A DNA stretch of 64,000 nucleotides from Bernardetia sp. GTDB taxonomy: Bacteria; Bacteroidota; Bacteroidia; Cytophagales; Bernardetiaceae. The stretch covers positions 1 through 64,000 of the forward strand of contig JAHDBD010000001.1 in NCBI GenBank assembly GCA_020630575.1. The letters are read 5' to 3'. Numbering within the stretch: position 1 is the stretch's first letter; every line of letters begins with the position of its first letter. Shown piece after piece: positions 8,800 to 17,966 of this stretch. A model generated the notes under the pieces. It was not told the DNA's origin. It did not search any database and was given only the letters and a program-made list of their open reading frames with translations. A program made the position numbers and the translations under genes.

Positions 8800-9684
8800 T
8801 TAAATTACCTGTCCTATTTTTTCACCCATTTTCACATACGTTTCCAAATCATTCTTAGTATTTTGGAGTAAATCTTCATCTATTTTAAAATGAGCAGAAT
8901 CAAATAATAACACAATAGTTGAACCTCCAAAAGCAAAATAACCCATTTCGTCGCCTTTTTCTACAACTGTATTGGGTTGATAAGTCGCATTGAGACTTCC
9001 AACCATTGTAGCACCAACAGGAATAATTAATATATCTCCTTTATTGTCTGTTTTTAATTCACATGTTTCTTTTTTATTCTCGCAAAAAACTTTTGTGAAA
9101 TTATCACGCAAACCAATTGGAGAAACCGAATAATACGTTCCTTTTATCTCCTTTGATTTTGATGGAATTCCTTTAAATGGAAAATGGTATCTATGATAGT
9201 CTTCAGGAGCTAAACGCAAAATAACCATTGAAGCATCTTTATACTTATCTACCAATTCATTATCTTTTAAAAATTCTGTTAGCGTAAACTCTCGTCCTTT
9301 TACATAAAAACTATTGACTTCTGAAATCTTTTCAAAAGCTAAAATTCTCCCATCACCGGGTGAAACAAGACCTTCCTCAATTTTACGAGCACCTTCCTTT
9401 AGTTCTCTATAAAAAAAATCATTAAAAGATTTGAATGCGCTTACATCTTTCTTAAACTGACTCATATCTATGTTTGCAGCATCAATAAAGGATTGGATTC
9501 TACTTATAGAAGAAGAACTATCCATCATTTTGCCATACAATTCTGTTATAAATTTTTGTTTGGCTATAGGTAAAATTAATTTTTCTCCAAATGAATTATT
9601 ATATAAAAAGTTTATTAATCCCTCTGCTGGAGGATGCTCAACTTTTATCTTACCAGTAGCTCTATTTATGTATTTAATCTCCAT
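8800..9684 (-). CDS. psd: Phosphatidylserine decarboxylase proenzyme
   Basis: 294 residues. Makes phosphatidylethanolamine from phosphatidylserine using a pyruvoyl group formed by self-cleavage. The cleavage motif is FGGSTIVLLF near residue 256 (GGST in place of the E. coli LGST), so processing should occur between Gly and Ser. APEDYHRYHFPFKG holds the conserved His of the family, and SPGDGRILAFE matches the SPvDG block. The GGST form and length resemble the type found in Chlamydiae, Clostridia and Bacteroidota. Minus strand, convergent with the GT9 gene; both sides have hairpins. Confidence 0.95.
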   Translation of the reverse strand: MEIKYINRATGKIKVEHPPAEGLINFLYNNSFGEKLILPIAKQKFITELYGKMMDSSSSISRIQSFIDAANIDMSQFKKDVSAFKSFNDFFYRELKEGARKIEEGLVSPGDGRILAFEKISEVNSFYVKGREFTLTEFLKDNELVDKYKDASMVILRLAPEDYHRYHFPFKGIPSKSKEIKGTYYSVSPIGLRDNFTKVFCENKKETCELKTDNKGDILIIPVGATMVGSLNATYQPNTVVEKGDEMGYFAFGGSTIVLLFDSAHFKIDEDLLQNTKNDLETYVKMGEKIGQVI

Positions 9685-9937
9685 TTTATGAATTTAATTT
9701 TTGATTAGTTGCCTTCTTTATTTAAGTAGTCGAATCTTTGTTAGTTTTGATAGCCTATTTTAGTTACGCAATTTATGAATTTCCACTAAAATCATTTTTA
9801 TAATTAAAAATAAAAAAAAGACTTCTAAATAAAATTCTACTCTTTTTGAGCTACTCAGAATCATAATTAAGACCAATAAAAGCTAAACCTTTTCTTGTTG
9901 AGTTCTGTTTTTAGCCTATCACAAAATATAAAGTAAA

Positions 9938-11029
9938 TTGACAGCTTCACTTCGTAAAATAATACATATAGATATGGATGCTTTTTTTGCTTCAGTAGAG
10001 CAAAGAGACAATCCTGAACTAAAAGGAAAACCTGTTGCTGTGGGTGGAGATGGCAAACGAGGTGTAGTAGCAGCAGCAAGTTATGAAGCACGTAAGTATG
10101 GAGTTTATTCTGCCATGTCTTCTAAAATTGCATTGCAAAAATGCCCTCACTTGATTTTTGTACGTCCTCGTTTTGAAGTATATAGAGAAGTTTCGTTACA
10201 GATTAGAGAAATTTTTTCAGAATATACAGATTTGATAGAACCTCTTTCTTTAGATGAAGCGTATTTAGATGTAACACAAAACAAAAAGCAGTTTCCTTCT
10301 GCTACTTTACTCGCTCGTCAAATTAAAGAAGAAATAAAAGCCAAAACTCAATTAACAGCTTCTGCTGGAATATCCTTCAATAAATTTTTAGCCAAAATAG
10401 CTTCTGATTTTAACAAACCAAATGGATTATTTACTATTGTTCCTGCTGATTCTTCAATGTTTATAGATCAACTTCCTATCAAAAAAATTCATGGTATTGG
10501 CAAAGTAACAGCCAAAAAAATGCACCAATTAGGTATTTATACAGGAAAAGATTTGAAAAAATGGAAAAAGAACGATTTACTCAAACACTTTGGTAAAGCA
10601 GGAGGGTTTTATTTTCATATTGCTCAAGGACAAGATTACCGTCCTGTAAATCCAAATCGTATTCGAAAATCTATTGGAGCAGAACGCACTTTTTCGGAAG
10701 ATTTGTTTGAAGAAAATGAAATGATAGAAGCTCTCCAAAAAATCACACAAAAATTATCGCCACTACTTTTAGATAGAAATATACGAGGTAGAACGCTTAC
10801 TCTCAAAGTAAAATATGCAGATTTTAAACAGATTACTCGTAGTCAGACCAGCCTTGAAGGATTACAGACTGAAGATGATTTAGCAAAAATTTATATACCA
10901 TTACTTCGAAGTATTTTTCCTTTAAAAATAGGTGTTAGATTATTAGGTTTACAAGTTTCTAATCTAAGCAGCCAGCCAAATACAGAAACAAGTAACAAAA
11001 TAGGTATGCAACTGACTTTGTCTTTTTGA
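9938..11029 (+). CDS. dinB: DNA polymerase IV (Y family)
   Basis: 363 residues. Error-prone translesion polymerase. IHIDMDAFFASVEQRDNPEL holds the first catalytic Asp, and LSLDEAYLDVT the catalytic Asp-Glu pair. The helix-hairpin-helix KKIHGIGKVTAKKMHQLGI and the little-finger region follow. The start is a TTG codon at 9938 (MTASLRKIIHIDMD); the first in-frame ATG falls inside the IDMDAFF catalytic motif, so TTG is required. No clear beta-clamp peptide is visible, although the C terminus GMQLTLSF has the QLxLxF form of one. Confidence 0.95.
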   Translation: MTASLRKIIHIDMDAFFASVEQRDNPELKGKPVAVGGDGKRGVVAAASYEARKYGVYSAMSSKIALQKCPHLIFVRPRFEVYREVSLQIREIFSEYTDLIEPLSLDEAYLDVTQNKKQFPSATLLARQIKEEIKAKTQLTASAGISFNKFLAKIASDFNKPNGLFTIVPADSSMFIDQLPIKKIHGIGKVTAKKMHQLGIYTGKDLKKWKKNDLLKHFGKAGGFYFHIAQGQDYRPVNPNRIRKSIGAERTFSEDLFEENEMIEALQKITQKLSPLLLDRNIRGRTLTLKVKYADFKQITRSQTSLEGLQTEDDLAKIYIPLLRSIFPLKIGVRLLGLQVSNLSSQPNTETSNKIGMQLTLSF

Positions 11030-11096
11030 GTATTTTTATTGAAACTTTAATTATATAATCCCAACACATAACTGTATTTCAAATTTTGTATAGCAA

Positions 11097-12065
11097 ATGA
11101 AAATAAAGATTGATAAATTTATTTTGGCAATAATTAGTGTAATTATAATTGCCTATTTTCTACCTCAATGGGGAAGCAAAACAAGTCCTATACCTCTTGA
11201 TATAATTGGAAGTATTGGTATTGCACTGATTTTTTTCTTTTATGGATTAAAGTTAAGTCCTGAAAAACTAAAGAATGGCTTGAAAAATTGGAAACTGCAT
11301 ATTGTAGTGCAACTCTCCACATTTTTTGTTTTTCCACTACTTGTACTGTTATTTTATCCATTTATTAATACAGAACAAGGTCAAACATTGTGGTTATCTT
11401 TATTCTTTTTAGCAGCATTACCATCCACTGTATCATCTTCAGTAGTAATGGTTTCGATGGCGAAAGGAAATATTCCAGCAGCTATATTTAATGCAAGTAT
11501 TTCAGGATTGATAGGCATTGTCATTACGCCACTTTGGATGGGATTGTTTTTAACACAAGAAAATACCGACTTTAGCTTAGGAGTTATCTATATTAAACTT
11601 TTCACAGAAATACTTATTCCAGTTGTGATGGGATTTGTGTTACAAAAATTTCTAGGAAAATATGCGATAAAATATCAAAAACAGTTAGCTACCTTCGACA
11701 AATCGATTATCCTATTGATTATATATCGAAGTTTTTCAGAGTCGTTTGAAGACAATGTATTTAGTTCGTTACAAGTAAAAGACCTTTTAATTATTGCCTT
11801 AGCTGTAATTTTGCTCTTTTATTTTATGTATTATTTGACTGGCTATCTTGCTGAAAAATTAAAGTTTAATCAGGAAGATAGTATTACAGCACAATTTTGT
11901 GGGACTAAAAAGTCATTAGTACACGGCACAATATTTTCTAAAATTTTATTTCCTGCCACTTACCCAATAGGATTAATATTATTACCACTCATGTTATTTC
12001 ACGCCTTACAAATATTCATAATAAGCATAATAGCTTCAAAATTAGCAAAACGAATAGACAAATAA
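11097..12065 (+). CDS. Bile acid:sodium symporter-like transporter (SBF-like, YfeH type)
   Basis: 322 residues with about ten hydrophobic segments, matching the SBF-like branch (PF13593 type, E. coli YfeH). The block SSSVVMVSMAKGNIPAAIFN and the preceding FFLAALPSTV are characteristic of this branch, as is the later CGTKKSLVHGTIFSKILF. These inner membrane proteins are predicted sodium-coupled organic anion transporters; the substrate is unknown. Follows dinB by 67 bases on the same strand and could be co-transcribed. Confidence 0.88.
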   Translation: MKIKIDKFILAIISVIIIAYFLPQWGSKTSPIPLDIIGSIGIALIFFFYGLKLSPEKLKNGLKNWKLHIVVQLSTFFVFPLLVLLFYPFINTEQGQTLWLSLFFLAALPSTVSSSVVMVSMAKGNIPAAIFNASISGLIGIVITPLWMGLFLTQENTDFSLGVIYIKLFTEILIPVVMGFVLQKFLGKYAIKYQKQLATFDKSIILLIIYRSFSESFEDNVFSSLQVKDLLIIALAVILLFYFMYYLTGYLAEKLKFNQEDSITAQFCGTKKSLVHGTIFSKILFPATYPIGLILLPLMLFHALQIFIISIIASKLAKRIDK

Positions 12066-12215
12066 CGTGAACTCGGCATTAAATGAAATTAAGTATAAGA
12101 ACATTGTCTTTCTCCTTACTATGATTTTGAGGGATATTGTGAGAAATCAAAAATCAATTTATAAACTTTGAAGCGTTTTTTTGTTTGTATTTTTGTCTAT
12201 CTATTCTATTATTTT

Positions 12216-12258
12216 AAAATCCTCATTGACGGCTTCATTTGAGCTTCAACGACGGTTT
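12216..12258. repeat. CCGTCGTTGA/CCGTCAATGAGG repeat, copy 1
   Basis: Reads, on the minus strand, AAACCGTCGTTGA then CCGTCAATGAGGATTTT. Same family as 57502-57536. It lies 47 bases before the HD protein start. Confidence 0.5.
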
Positions 12259-12304
12259 ATTTTGCTATATTTCCATTGAGATAAAAAACAAAATTTATTC
12301 TTTT

Positions 12305-13543
12305 ATGAGCGATTATCCACAACAACGAAAAATCATCAACGACCCAGTTCATGGTTTTATTCGAATTCCTACAAAGCTAATTCTGAAACTTACCAATCAT
12401 CCTTATTTTCAGCGTTTGAGAAGAATAAAACAGTTGGGACTTACAGAATTTGTTTATCCAGGGGCATTGCATACTCGTTTTCATCATGCTTTGGGCGCAA
12501 TGAATTTGATGCGAATGGCTTTGGATACATTGCGATTAAAGGAGCATAAAATTTCTCATAAAGAATACGAATCGGCTTTGATTGCTATTTTGCTGCACGA
12601 TATTGGTCATGGTGCTTTTTCTCATGCGCTAGAATGTACGATTTTGAAAGATTGCCATCATGAAGAATTGTCACTTTTGCTCATGGAAAAATTAGAGGAA
12701 GAGTTTAATGGACAACTCAAAACAGCAATAGAAATTTTTAAAGGAAATTATCATCGTCCATTTTTTCATCAGCTTGTTTCTGGACAGTTAGATGTTGATA
12801 GAATGGATTATTTGCAACGAGATTGTTTTTTTACAGGCGTTTCGGAAGGAACAATCGGAGGAGAACGAATTATCAGAATGCTCAATTTGAGTGATGATAA
12901 ATTAGTTGTAGAAGAAAAAGGAGTGTATAGCATCGAACATTTTTTGAATGCTCGTAGAATGATGTACTGGCAGGTTTACTTACATAAAACAACTGTTTCG
13001 ACAGAACAAATGCTCATTCAAACTATCCGAAGAGCTAGGTTTTTGGTGCAAAATAATACAAAACTATTTGCTACTCCTTCACTTTCTTTTTTTTTAGAAA
13101 ATGAAATTACTTTAAATCAATTTAAAAATGATAAAAGCGTTTTAGATTTCTTTGTACAATTAGATGATTATGATATTTGGGCAAGTATAAAAGTTTGGAC
13201 AAAAAGTGAGGATAAAATTCTGTCTTCTCTTAGTAATATGTTAGTCAATCGTCGTCTTTTCAAAACGCATTTAACGACAGAAGAATTAGATCAGAACTTC
13301 AAGATTGAAATAAAAGAAAAGGTAAAAAAACAGTTTGGAATAGGCAATGATGAAATTTCTTTTTTAGTCTGTGAAGGAAAGATTAGTAACTCAGCTTACG
13401 CACTGGGAACAGGCGAAGAAATCTGTATTTTGAAAAAAAATGGCGAAGTGATAGACATTACAAATGCTTCCGATATTCCTTATTTACAGTCACTTACACA
13501 AGCTGTTACTAAAAATTATTTTTGTTATCCTAAGATGAAATAG
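12305..13543 (+). CDS. HD-domain phosphohydrolase (COG1078, dNTPase-like)
   Basis: 412 residues from ATG 12305 (MSDYPQQRKIINDPVHGFI); the frame extends to a TTG at 12239, but that extra part is unlike the family and overlaps an intergenic repeat. Family hallmarks: NDPVHGFI, the motif HTRFHHALGAMNLM, then the HD pair in LLHDIGHGAFSHALE, and DVDRMDYLQRD. Members are nucleotide phosphohydrolases related to SAMHD1 and dGTPase; the substrate is not predictable. The C-terminal half after residue 330 is divergent. Confidence 0.88.
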   Translation: MSDYPQQRKIINDPVHGFIRIPTKLILKLTNHPYFQRLRRIKQLGLTEFVYPGALHTRFHHALGAMNLMRMALDTLRLKEHKISHKEYESALIAILLHDIGHGAFSHALECTILKDCHHEELSLLLMEKLEEEFNGQLKTAIEIFKGNYHRPFFHQLVSGQLDVDRMDYLQRDCFFTGVSEGTIGGERIIRMLNLSDDKLVVEEKGVYSIEHFLNARRMMYWQVYLHKTTVSTEQMLIQTIRRARFLVQNNTKLFATPSLSFFLENEITLNQFKNDKSVLDFFVQLDDYDIWASIKVWTKSEDKILSSLSNMLVNRRLFKTHLTTEELDQNFKIEIKEKVKKQFGIGNDEISFLVCEGKISNSAYALGTGEEICILKKNGEVIDITNASDIPYLQSLTQAVTKNYFCYPKMK

Positions 13544-13661
13544 AGAATTTTTATTTTGAAAAATAAAAGATTTAGAACAGATTATTGAGTTGTTGAAAAA
13601 ACAATAAAACTGTTGATTGACTTGAAACGTTAGAAGAGTATAAACTTTTAAAAATAAAATT

Positions 13662-13922
13662 ATGAATACTATAGAAGTAGAAACAAAAACGCTTTCAGAA
13701 ACAAAACTAGAGTTGATGGAATGGATTGTAAAAATGGATATAAAAACCCTTAATCAATTTTTAGAAATCAAAAATCAGCTTAATGAAGACGATAAGAAAG
13801 AAAAACAAAGACATTTTCTTGAATTAGCAGGTTCATGGCAATCCGAAGAAACAGGTGAAGAGTTAGTCCAACAACTATACAAAGATAGGAGAGGTTTTGG
13901 TAGAGAAATAGAAGACCTTTAA
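13662..13922 (+). CDS. Antitoxin-like small protein without partner toxin
   Basis: 86 residues. The C-terminal half (ELAGSWQSEETGEELVQQLY, then KDRRGFGREIEDL) resembles the tail of VapB/DUF2281-type antitoxins, where a helical N-terminal domain is followed by a GxW segment and a toxin-wrapping arginine-rich tail. No PIN-domain or other toxin gene follows: the next gene starts on the opposite strand and ends 20 bases away. Either an orphan antitoxin or a misreading of a similar-looking regulator. Family resemblance is from memory. Confidence 0.6.
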   Translation: MNTIEVETKTLSETKLELMEWIVKMDIKTLNQFLEIKNQLNEDDKKEKQRHFLELAGSWQSEETGEELVQQLYKDRRGFGREIEDL

Positions 13923-13941
13923 AAGAATAAAATACAGTTTC

Positions 13942-14715
13942 TCAAAAAACACTCACACTCATTCCACCATCAACGGTTATATTTTGTCCTGTCAGATACG
14001 AAGATTTATCCATTGCCAAAAATGCAATTACAGAAGCCATTTCTTCTGCATCAGCTATTCTTCCCAACGGCGTTCTTAAAAGTATATTTTCTAATTTTTC
14101 TTTATTTTCAAAAACAGCTTCTGTGAGTGGTGTTTTGGTGTACCAAGGCGAAACAGTATTTACACGAATATTATCTTTTGCCCACTCAGTTGCAAAACTA
14201 CGTGTTTGTTGATTAATTCCACCCTTTGACATCGCATAAGGCAAACCACTATTTACATCCTGACTTCCTGCTACTGAACCCACATTGATAACAGATGCAG
14301 TTTGAGATTTTTGGAGTAAAGAATATAAAATTCTTGAAACCTCAAAAGGAGCTATCAAATTGATTTCCAGTATTTTTCGATATTCTTCTTCGCTATATTC
14401 TAAAGCTGATTTTCTGATATTTATTCCTGCATTATTTACCAAAATATCTAGTTTTTGCCAGTTTTTTTCTATCCAATCAAATACTTTTTTTCGGTCTGTT
14501 TTGCTGGTAACATCTGCTTTTATTCCTTTTACAAACGAATTTGGAAACTCTTTTTTAAGTTCTTTTTCCAAATTTTGAATTTCATCTTCATTACGAGCCG
14601 AAAACAAAACATCTGCACCCAGTTCTAAAAACTCAATAATTGTTGCTTTTCCAATTCCTTTTGAGCCACCTGTAACAAAGGCTTTTTTGTCTTTAAGATT
14701 CCAAGAAGTTTTCAT
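13942..14715 (-). CDS. Short-chain dehydrogenase/reductase (tropinone reductase-like)
   Basis: 257 residues, classical SDR. The cofactor motif VTGGSKGIGKATIIEF is at the N terminus, NNAG at about 92, the catalytic Ser in INVGSVAGSQ and the Tyr/Lys pair in YAMSKGG. The C terminus (LTGQNITVDGGMS) is standard. The charge near the end of beta-2 (FSARNEDE) favours NADPH. Its overall look fits the tropinone-reductase-like group; the substrate is unknown. It lies 68 bases downstream of a GbsR-type regulator on the same strand, suggesting a regulator-enzyme operon. Confidence 0.9.
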   Translation of the reverse strand: MKTSWNLKDKKAFVTGGSKGIGKATIIEFLELGADVLFSARNEDEIQNLEKELKKEFPNSFVKGIKADVTSKTDRKKVFDWIEKNWQKLDILVNNAGINIRKSALEYSEEEYRKILEINLIAPFEVSRILYSLLQKSQTASVINVGSVAGSQDVNSGLPYAMSKGGINQQTRSFATEWAKDNIRVNTVSPWYTKTPLTEAVFENKEKLENILLRTPLGRIADAEEMASVIAFLAMDKSSYLTGQNITVDGGMSVSVF

Positions 14716-14783
14716 TTTTAAATAATATTCAATTATAAATGTAATTTGTATTTAACTAATAATTTATCACTAACAACTAATCG

Positions 14784-15323
14784 TTATTTCAAGAATCGCT
14801 CAACAATCTTAGATTCAGAGGCTTTTATCATTACATCTAATGCTTTTTCTGCACGACTAGCAAAGGAATCTATTTGTTCCATCATTTCTTTAAACTCTTC
14901 TACTTCTTTATTTTTTTGTTCTAACAGTCCATTTGTTTCTAATTCTTTTTTATCTTTTTCTGAAAGTTCTATATTCTTTACATCCTCCAACATTTTCAAA
15001 ATAGGCTCTAATTCTCGTTTTCTACGCTCTCTCATTACTCGTCTTGTAATTTCCCACATATCTTTTTCAGCAGAAAAATATTCTTTTCTTTCTCCTATCT
15101 TGACTGTTTTTTCGATGAGCTGCCAGTCTATTAAGGCTCTCAAATTCATATTTGCGCTTCCTTGAGAAACTGATAAAGTATCTATAATTTCTTGTGCGCT
15201 AAGAGGCTCAGCAGAAACTAACAAGAGTGCATGAATCTGTGCCATTGTTCGGCTAATCCCCCAACTTGTTCCCAAGACACCCCAAGCTTGAATAAATTTT
15301 GCTTTTGCTTCGTCTAATTTCAT
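14784..15323 (-). CDS. GbsR/MarR family transcriptional regulator
   Basis: 179 residues. The N-terminal winged helix includes WGISRTMAQIHALLLVSAEPL and the recognition region IIDTLSVSQGSANMNLRALIDW, typical of GbsR-type repressors (choline/osmolyte sensing in Bacillus). The C-terminal half is a helical, highly charged dimerisation segment (MRERRKRELEPILKMLEDV). Probably controls itself and the downstream SDR gene. Minus-strand start at 15323, with a promoter-like box at 15381-15388. Confidence 0.85.
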   Translation of the reverse strand: MKLDEAKAKFIQAWGVLGTSWGISRTMAQIHALLLVSAEPLSAQEIIDTLSVSQGSANMNLRALIDWQLIEKTVKIGERKEYFSAEKDMWEITRRVMRERRKRELEPILKMLEDVKNIELSEKDKKELETNGLLEQKNKEVEEFKEMMEQIDSFASRAEKALDVMIKASESKIVERFLK

Positions 15324-15380
15324 TCTGTTATCAATTTATTATTTCTGTTCTTAGTGTAATTTTTACAGTCTAATTTATTA

Positions 15381-15388
15381 TAAAAGTA
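15381..15388 (-). promoter_or_regulatory. Possible -7 promoter box for the GbsR/SDR pair
   Basis: On the minus strand this reads TACTTTTA, seven of eight positions of the Bacteroidota -7 consensus TAnnTTTG, with a TTGA about 19 bases upstream as a possible -33 element. It is about 58 bases before the GbsR start codon. Read by eye only. Confidence 0.3.
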
Positions 15389-15509
15389 CAAAATTTCAAC
15401 TCAAATTTCAATCTCATTTGAAAGTCTGTAAAAGTAGTAGGCTAACGAAAAAATACGTATTTTAGTTATTGCTTTGGATTTTTAGTTTTTTATTCGTAAT
15501 TGAATACTT

Positions 15510-15517
15510 TATCTTTG
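15510..15517 (+). promoter_or_regulatory. -7 promoter box upstream of ribF
   Basis: TATCTTTG matches the Bacteroidota -7 consensus TAnnTTTG exactly and lies 43 bases before the ribF ATG. The -33 element is not clear; a T-rich tract lies at the right distance. Confidence 0.45.
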
Positions 15518-15560
15518 CTTTTATTTCCAAATTTCTACTAATAAATCTGTTTCTTCCTAG

Positions 15561-16496
15561 ATGAAAATTTACCGTAAGGTTTCAGAGTTTCCCGAACTTC
15601 AACATACAATCCTGACAAGTGGAACGTTTGACGGCGTACATTTAGGACATCAAAAAATTATTCAGCGTGTAGTCGACCTCAAAAAACGCACTCCAAATGC
15701 TCAAACTGTGGTTTTGACCTATCACCCTCATCCTCGTTTGGTGCTTTTTCCAGACCAAAAAGACTTAAAGTTACTGACTTCATTAGAAGAAAAAATCATT
15801 TTGTTAGAAGATTTAGGAATTGACCATTTGTGTGTAATTCCGTTTACCAAAAAGTTTGCAGAAACTTCTTCTGAAAATTTCATCAAAAGAATTATTCAAA
15901 AAAAGCTGCAAACTCGTCAGTTTGTCATTGGTTACGACCATCGTTTTGGAAAAAATAGAGAAGGAGGATTTGATTATCTAAAAGAAAATGAAGATAGATT
16001 TGGATTTAAAGTAGAAGAAATTTCAAGACAAGACATAGAAGACAATGCAATCAGTAGCACAAGAATTAGAAAAGCACTTTTTGATGGAGATATACAAACA
16101 GCAAACGAACTTTTAGGGTATGAATTTTCAATTACTGGAAAAGTAGTAAAAGGAAAGCAAATCGGAAGAACAATCGGCTATCCAACAGCAAATCTAAAGC
16201 TGACCGACAAACACAAACTTATTCCAAAACAGGGAATTTATGCCGTCCGAATTTATCATAAATATGAATATTATGGTGGAATGCTCAGTATTGGTGTTCG
16301 TCCGACGATAGGAAAAAATCTTAAACAAACCATTGAAGTAAATATTTTTGATTTTGATAAAGATATTTATGATAAAGATTTGACTTTGCAGTTTGTGAAA
16401 TTTTTGAGAGAAGAAGAAAAATATAATTCTTTAGATGAGCTAAAAGCACAACTTGCTAAGGATAAAGAGGAGAGTTTGGAGGTTTTGAAGGTTTAA
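15561..16496 (+). CDS. ribF: Bifunctional riboflavin kinase / FAD synthetase
   Basis: 311 residues, standard length. The N-terminal FAD synthetase (nucleotidyltransferase) domain has SGTFDGVHLGHQKII and, later, ISSTRIRKAL. The C-terminal riboflavin kinase domain begins near 185 with GKVVKGKQIGRTIGYPTANL, the flavokinase PTAN signature. The protein turns riboflavin into FMN and then FAD in the cytosol. Single gene, followed by a hairpin at 16501-16535. Confidence 0.97.
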   Translation: MKIYRKVSEFPELQHTILTSGTFDGVHLGHQKIIQRVVDLKKRTPNAQTVVLTYHPHPRLVLFPDQKDLKLLTSLEEKIILLEDLGIDHLCVIPFTKKFAETSSENFIKRIIQKKLQTRQFVIGYDHRFGKNREGGFDYLKENEDRFGFKVEEISRQDIEDNAISSTRIRKALFDGDIQTANELLGYEFSITGKVVKGKQIGRTIGYPTANLKLTDKHKLIPKQGIYAVRIYHKYEYYGGMLSIGVRPTIGKNLKQTIEVNIFDFDKDIYDKDLTLQFVKFLREEEKYNSLDELKAQLAKDKEESLEVLKV

Positions 16497-16500
16497 ATAT

Positions 16501-16535
16501 GTTGTTGGTGTAATTGTATCAAAAACGCCAACAAC
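16501..16535. terminator. Hairpin between convergent ribF and a small gene (GTTGTTGG family)
   Basis: Arms GTTGTTGGTGT (16501-16511) and ACGCCAACAAC (16525-16535) pair over 11 bases with one G-T pair. Starts 4 bases after the ribF stop and ends 10 bases before the convergent gene end, so it probably terminates both. A near-identical hairpin is at 25714-25747. Confidence 0.65.
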
Positions 16536-16545
16536 AATTAACAAT

Positions 16546-16746
16546 TTATTTTTTAGCTCTTTTTTTAATTACTTTGTAATTACATATACCGTTTGTAACA
16601 TATTGGATTTTGTGTTCTTTAAGGAGAATACTAATTATTCTTCTTGTAATTTCTTCATCAAAACCAAGCTGCTCTCCAATATCGATTTCGTTATGATATC
16701 GATTATTTATTTTTAAGGCGTTGTAATATTTTTGTTTATCATTCAT
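16546..16746 (-). CDS. Small winged-helix-like protein
   Basis: 66 residues from ATG 16746 (MNDKQKYYNALKIN); the frame runs to 16776 but would overlap the upstream gene's coding sequence. The middle, IGEQLGFDEEITRRIISILL then KEHKIQYV, looks like a small helix-turn-helix with a wing, as in short bacterial regulators. It begins 4 bases after the stop of the methyltransferase gene, so the two are very likely an operon. Function unknown. Confidence 0.6.
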   Translation of the reverse strand: MNDKQKYYNALKINNRYHNEIDIGEQLGFDEEITRRIISILLKEHKIQYVTNGICNYKVIKKRAKK

Positions 16747-16750
16747 ATTA

Positions 16751-17581
16751 TTAAGTTTTAAGTTTTTGTGCAGCAATCATTATATGAGGACTAATAGACA
16801 ATAAATTAGAGTCGTTTTGAGTAAGTTCTAGTAACTCTAATAACGTCTGCCTTTTTTTGGAATTTAACATATTAGCAAAATAATTTTTATCCAACCAAAT
16901 AATACCCTCAACGGCATACATATTTAAACATATAAGTTCTTGATTTTCAAATTCTTCTTTTAACTGTTTTGGTGTGTGATAATATGCCTCTGCTAAAAGC
17001 CAAGGAAAGTTATAAGGAGGGTTATGAATACCTTTTGTTATTTCCTCTTTGCACATTTCAAAAAAGGATTGTTTGTGAATTAATCCCTGTAAAAGCCCTA
17101 CTAAAGTTGATGCTGTATAATTGATTGCAAATCCTAAAATAATACCATTCGGTTTTACTACTCTTTTTGCTTCTAAAATAGCTTTTTCTCGTTCTTCTTG
17201 ATTTTGAAGATGGTAAAGAGGACCGTGTAATAACACTATATCAGCAAAATTAGTTGGAAAATCTAAACTTTGAGCTTTACCTAGATGAACAGAATATTTA
17301 TTTTTCAATTTATTTGCTCTACTTATAGCTATTTTTACGTGCTTTCGAACAGGCTCTACCAAATGTACTATGTGTGTTTTTTGTGAAAGCCATTCAGCAT
17401 ATTTACCTGTTCCCCCTCCGATATCTAGTATTACAGATGACGATAAAGGAAGGTATTTAGTAATTAAAGTTTTTACTCGTTCAAATTCGAATACTCCCAT
17501 TCCTTTTTCAAGTCTAGTTTCTTCAGATGCCTTTTCATAAAATAATTCTATATCTCTACTTATGAGTTGTTTGCTATTCAT
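16751..17581 (-). CDS. Class I SAM-dependent methyltransferase
   Basis: 276 residues from ATG 17581 (MNSKQLISRDIELFYEK); the frame extends to 17689 through a non-conserved leader. Motif I is ILDIGGGTGKYAEWL, followed by HLVEPVRKHVK and the motif IV-like IVLLHGPLYHL. The Rossmann-fold half is standard; the substrate part (about 170-276) is helical. It resembles small-molecule methyltransferases of the UbiE/COQ5-like group. Substrate unknown. Confidence 0.85.
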   Translation of the reverse strand: MNSKQLISRDIELFYEKASEETRLEKGMGVFEFERVKTLITKYLPLSSSVILDIGGGTGKYAEWLSQKTHIVHLVEPVRKHVKIAISRANKLKNKYSVHLGKAQSLDFPTNFADIVLLHGPLYHLQNQEEREKAILEAKRVVKPNGIILGFAINYTASTLVGLLQGLIHKQSFFEMCKEEITKGIHNPPYNFPWLLAEAYYHTPKQLKEEFENQELICLNMYAVEGIIWLDKNYFANMLNSKKRQTLLELLELTQNDSNLLSISPHIMIAAQKLKT

Positions 17582-17966
17582 TTTTTTATATTTAACTTCT
17601 ATTTTCGTCGAAAAATCAGACAAAACATAAAAGGAATTAATTTGTAAATTAATTTTTATAAAAATACAGACATGATTATCTAATTGCACTAATTTGTGGA
17701 TTTGTAGTGCATTACTTATGTGGATTGAATAAGTATAGTTAGCCTTTTAAGACCTAGATAATATGTTAGATGTAGTTGAACAGACTGCAAAGATAGAAAT
17801 TAATTTGTGATTTATTTTGCTTGCAATGTTATTTTTTTTTGAAACTAAAATCACTTCCTCAAAATGTGCAAATACTACATAGTTGCATTGGCTTTATGTT
17901 CTCTATTGTGGTCTCTGTCGTCTTTGAAACGTTGGTATTCTATATAAATAAAAAACTTTGAAAAGT
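17582..17966. other. Intergenic region between methyltransferase and OmpA genes
   Basis: 385 bases. Contains a weak hairpin ACTTAT/ATAAGT near 17710-17735; nothing else I can support. Confidence 0.35.

Noticed and set aside
12239-12304. Upstream extension of the HD protein from TTG
   Set aside because: Not family-like and overlaps a repeat; ATG 12305 begins the conserved part.
14746-15165. A 139-residue frame on the plus strand opposite the GbsR gene
   Set aside because: Lies within the well-supported minus-strand regulator; Ser-rich shadow composition.
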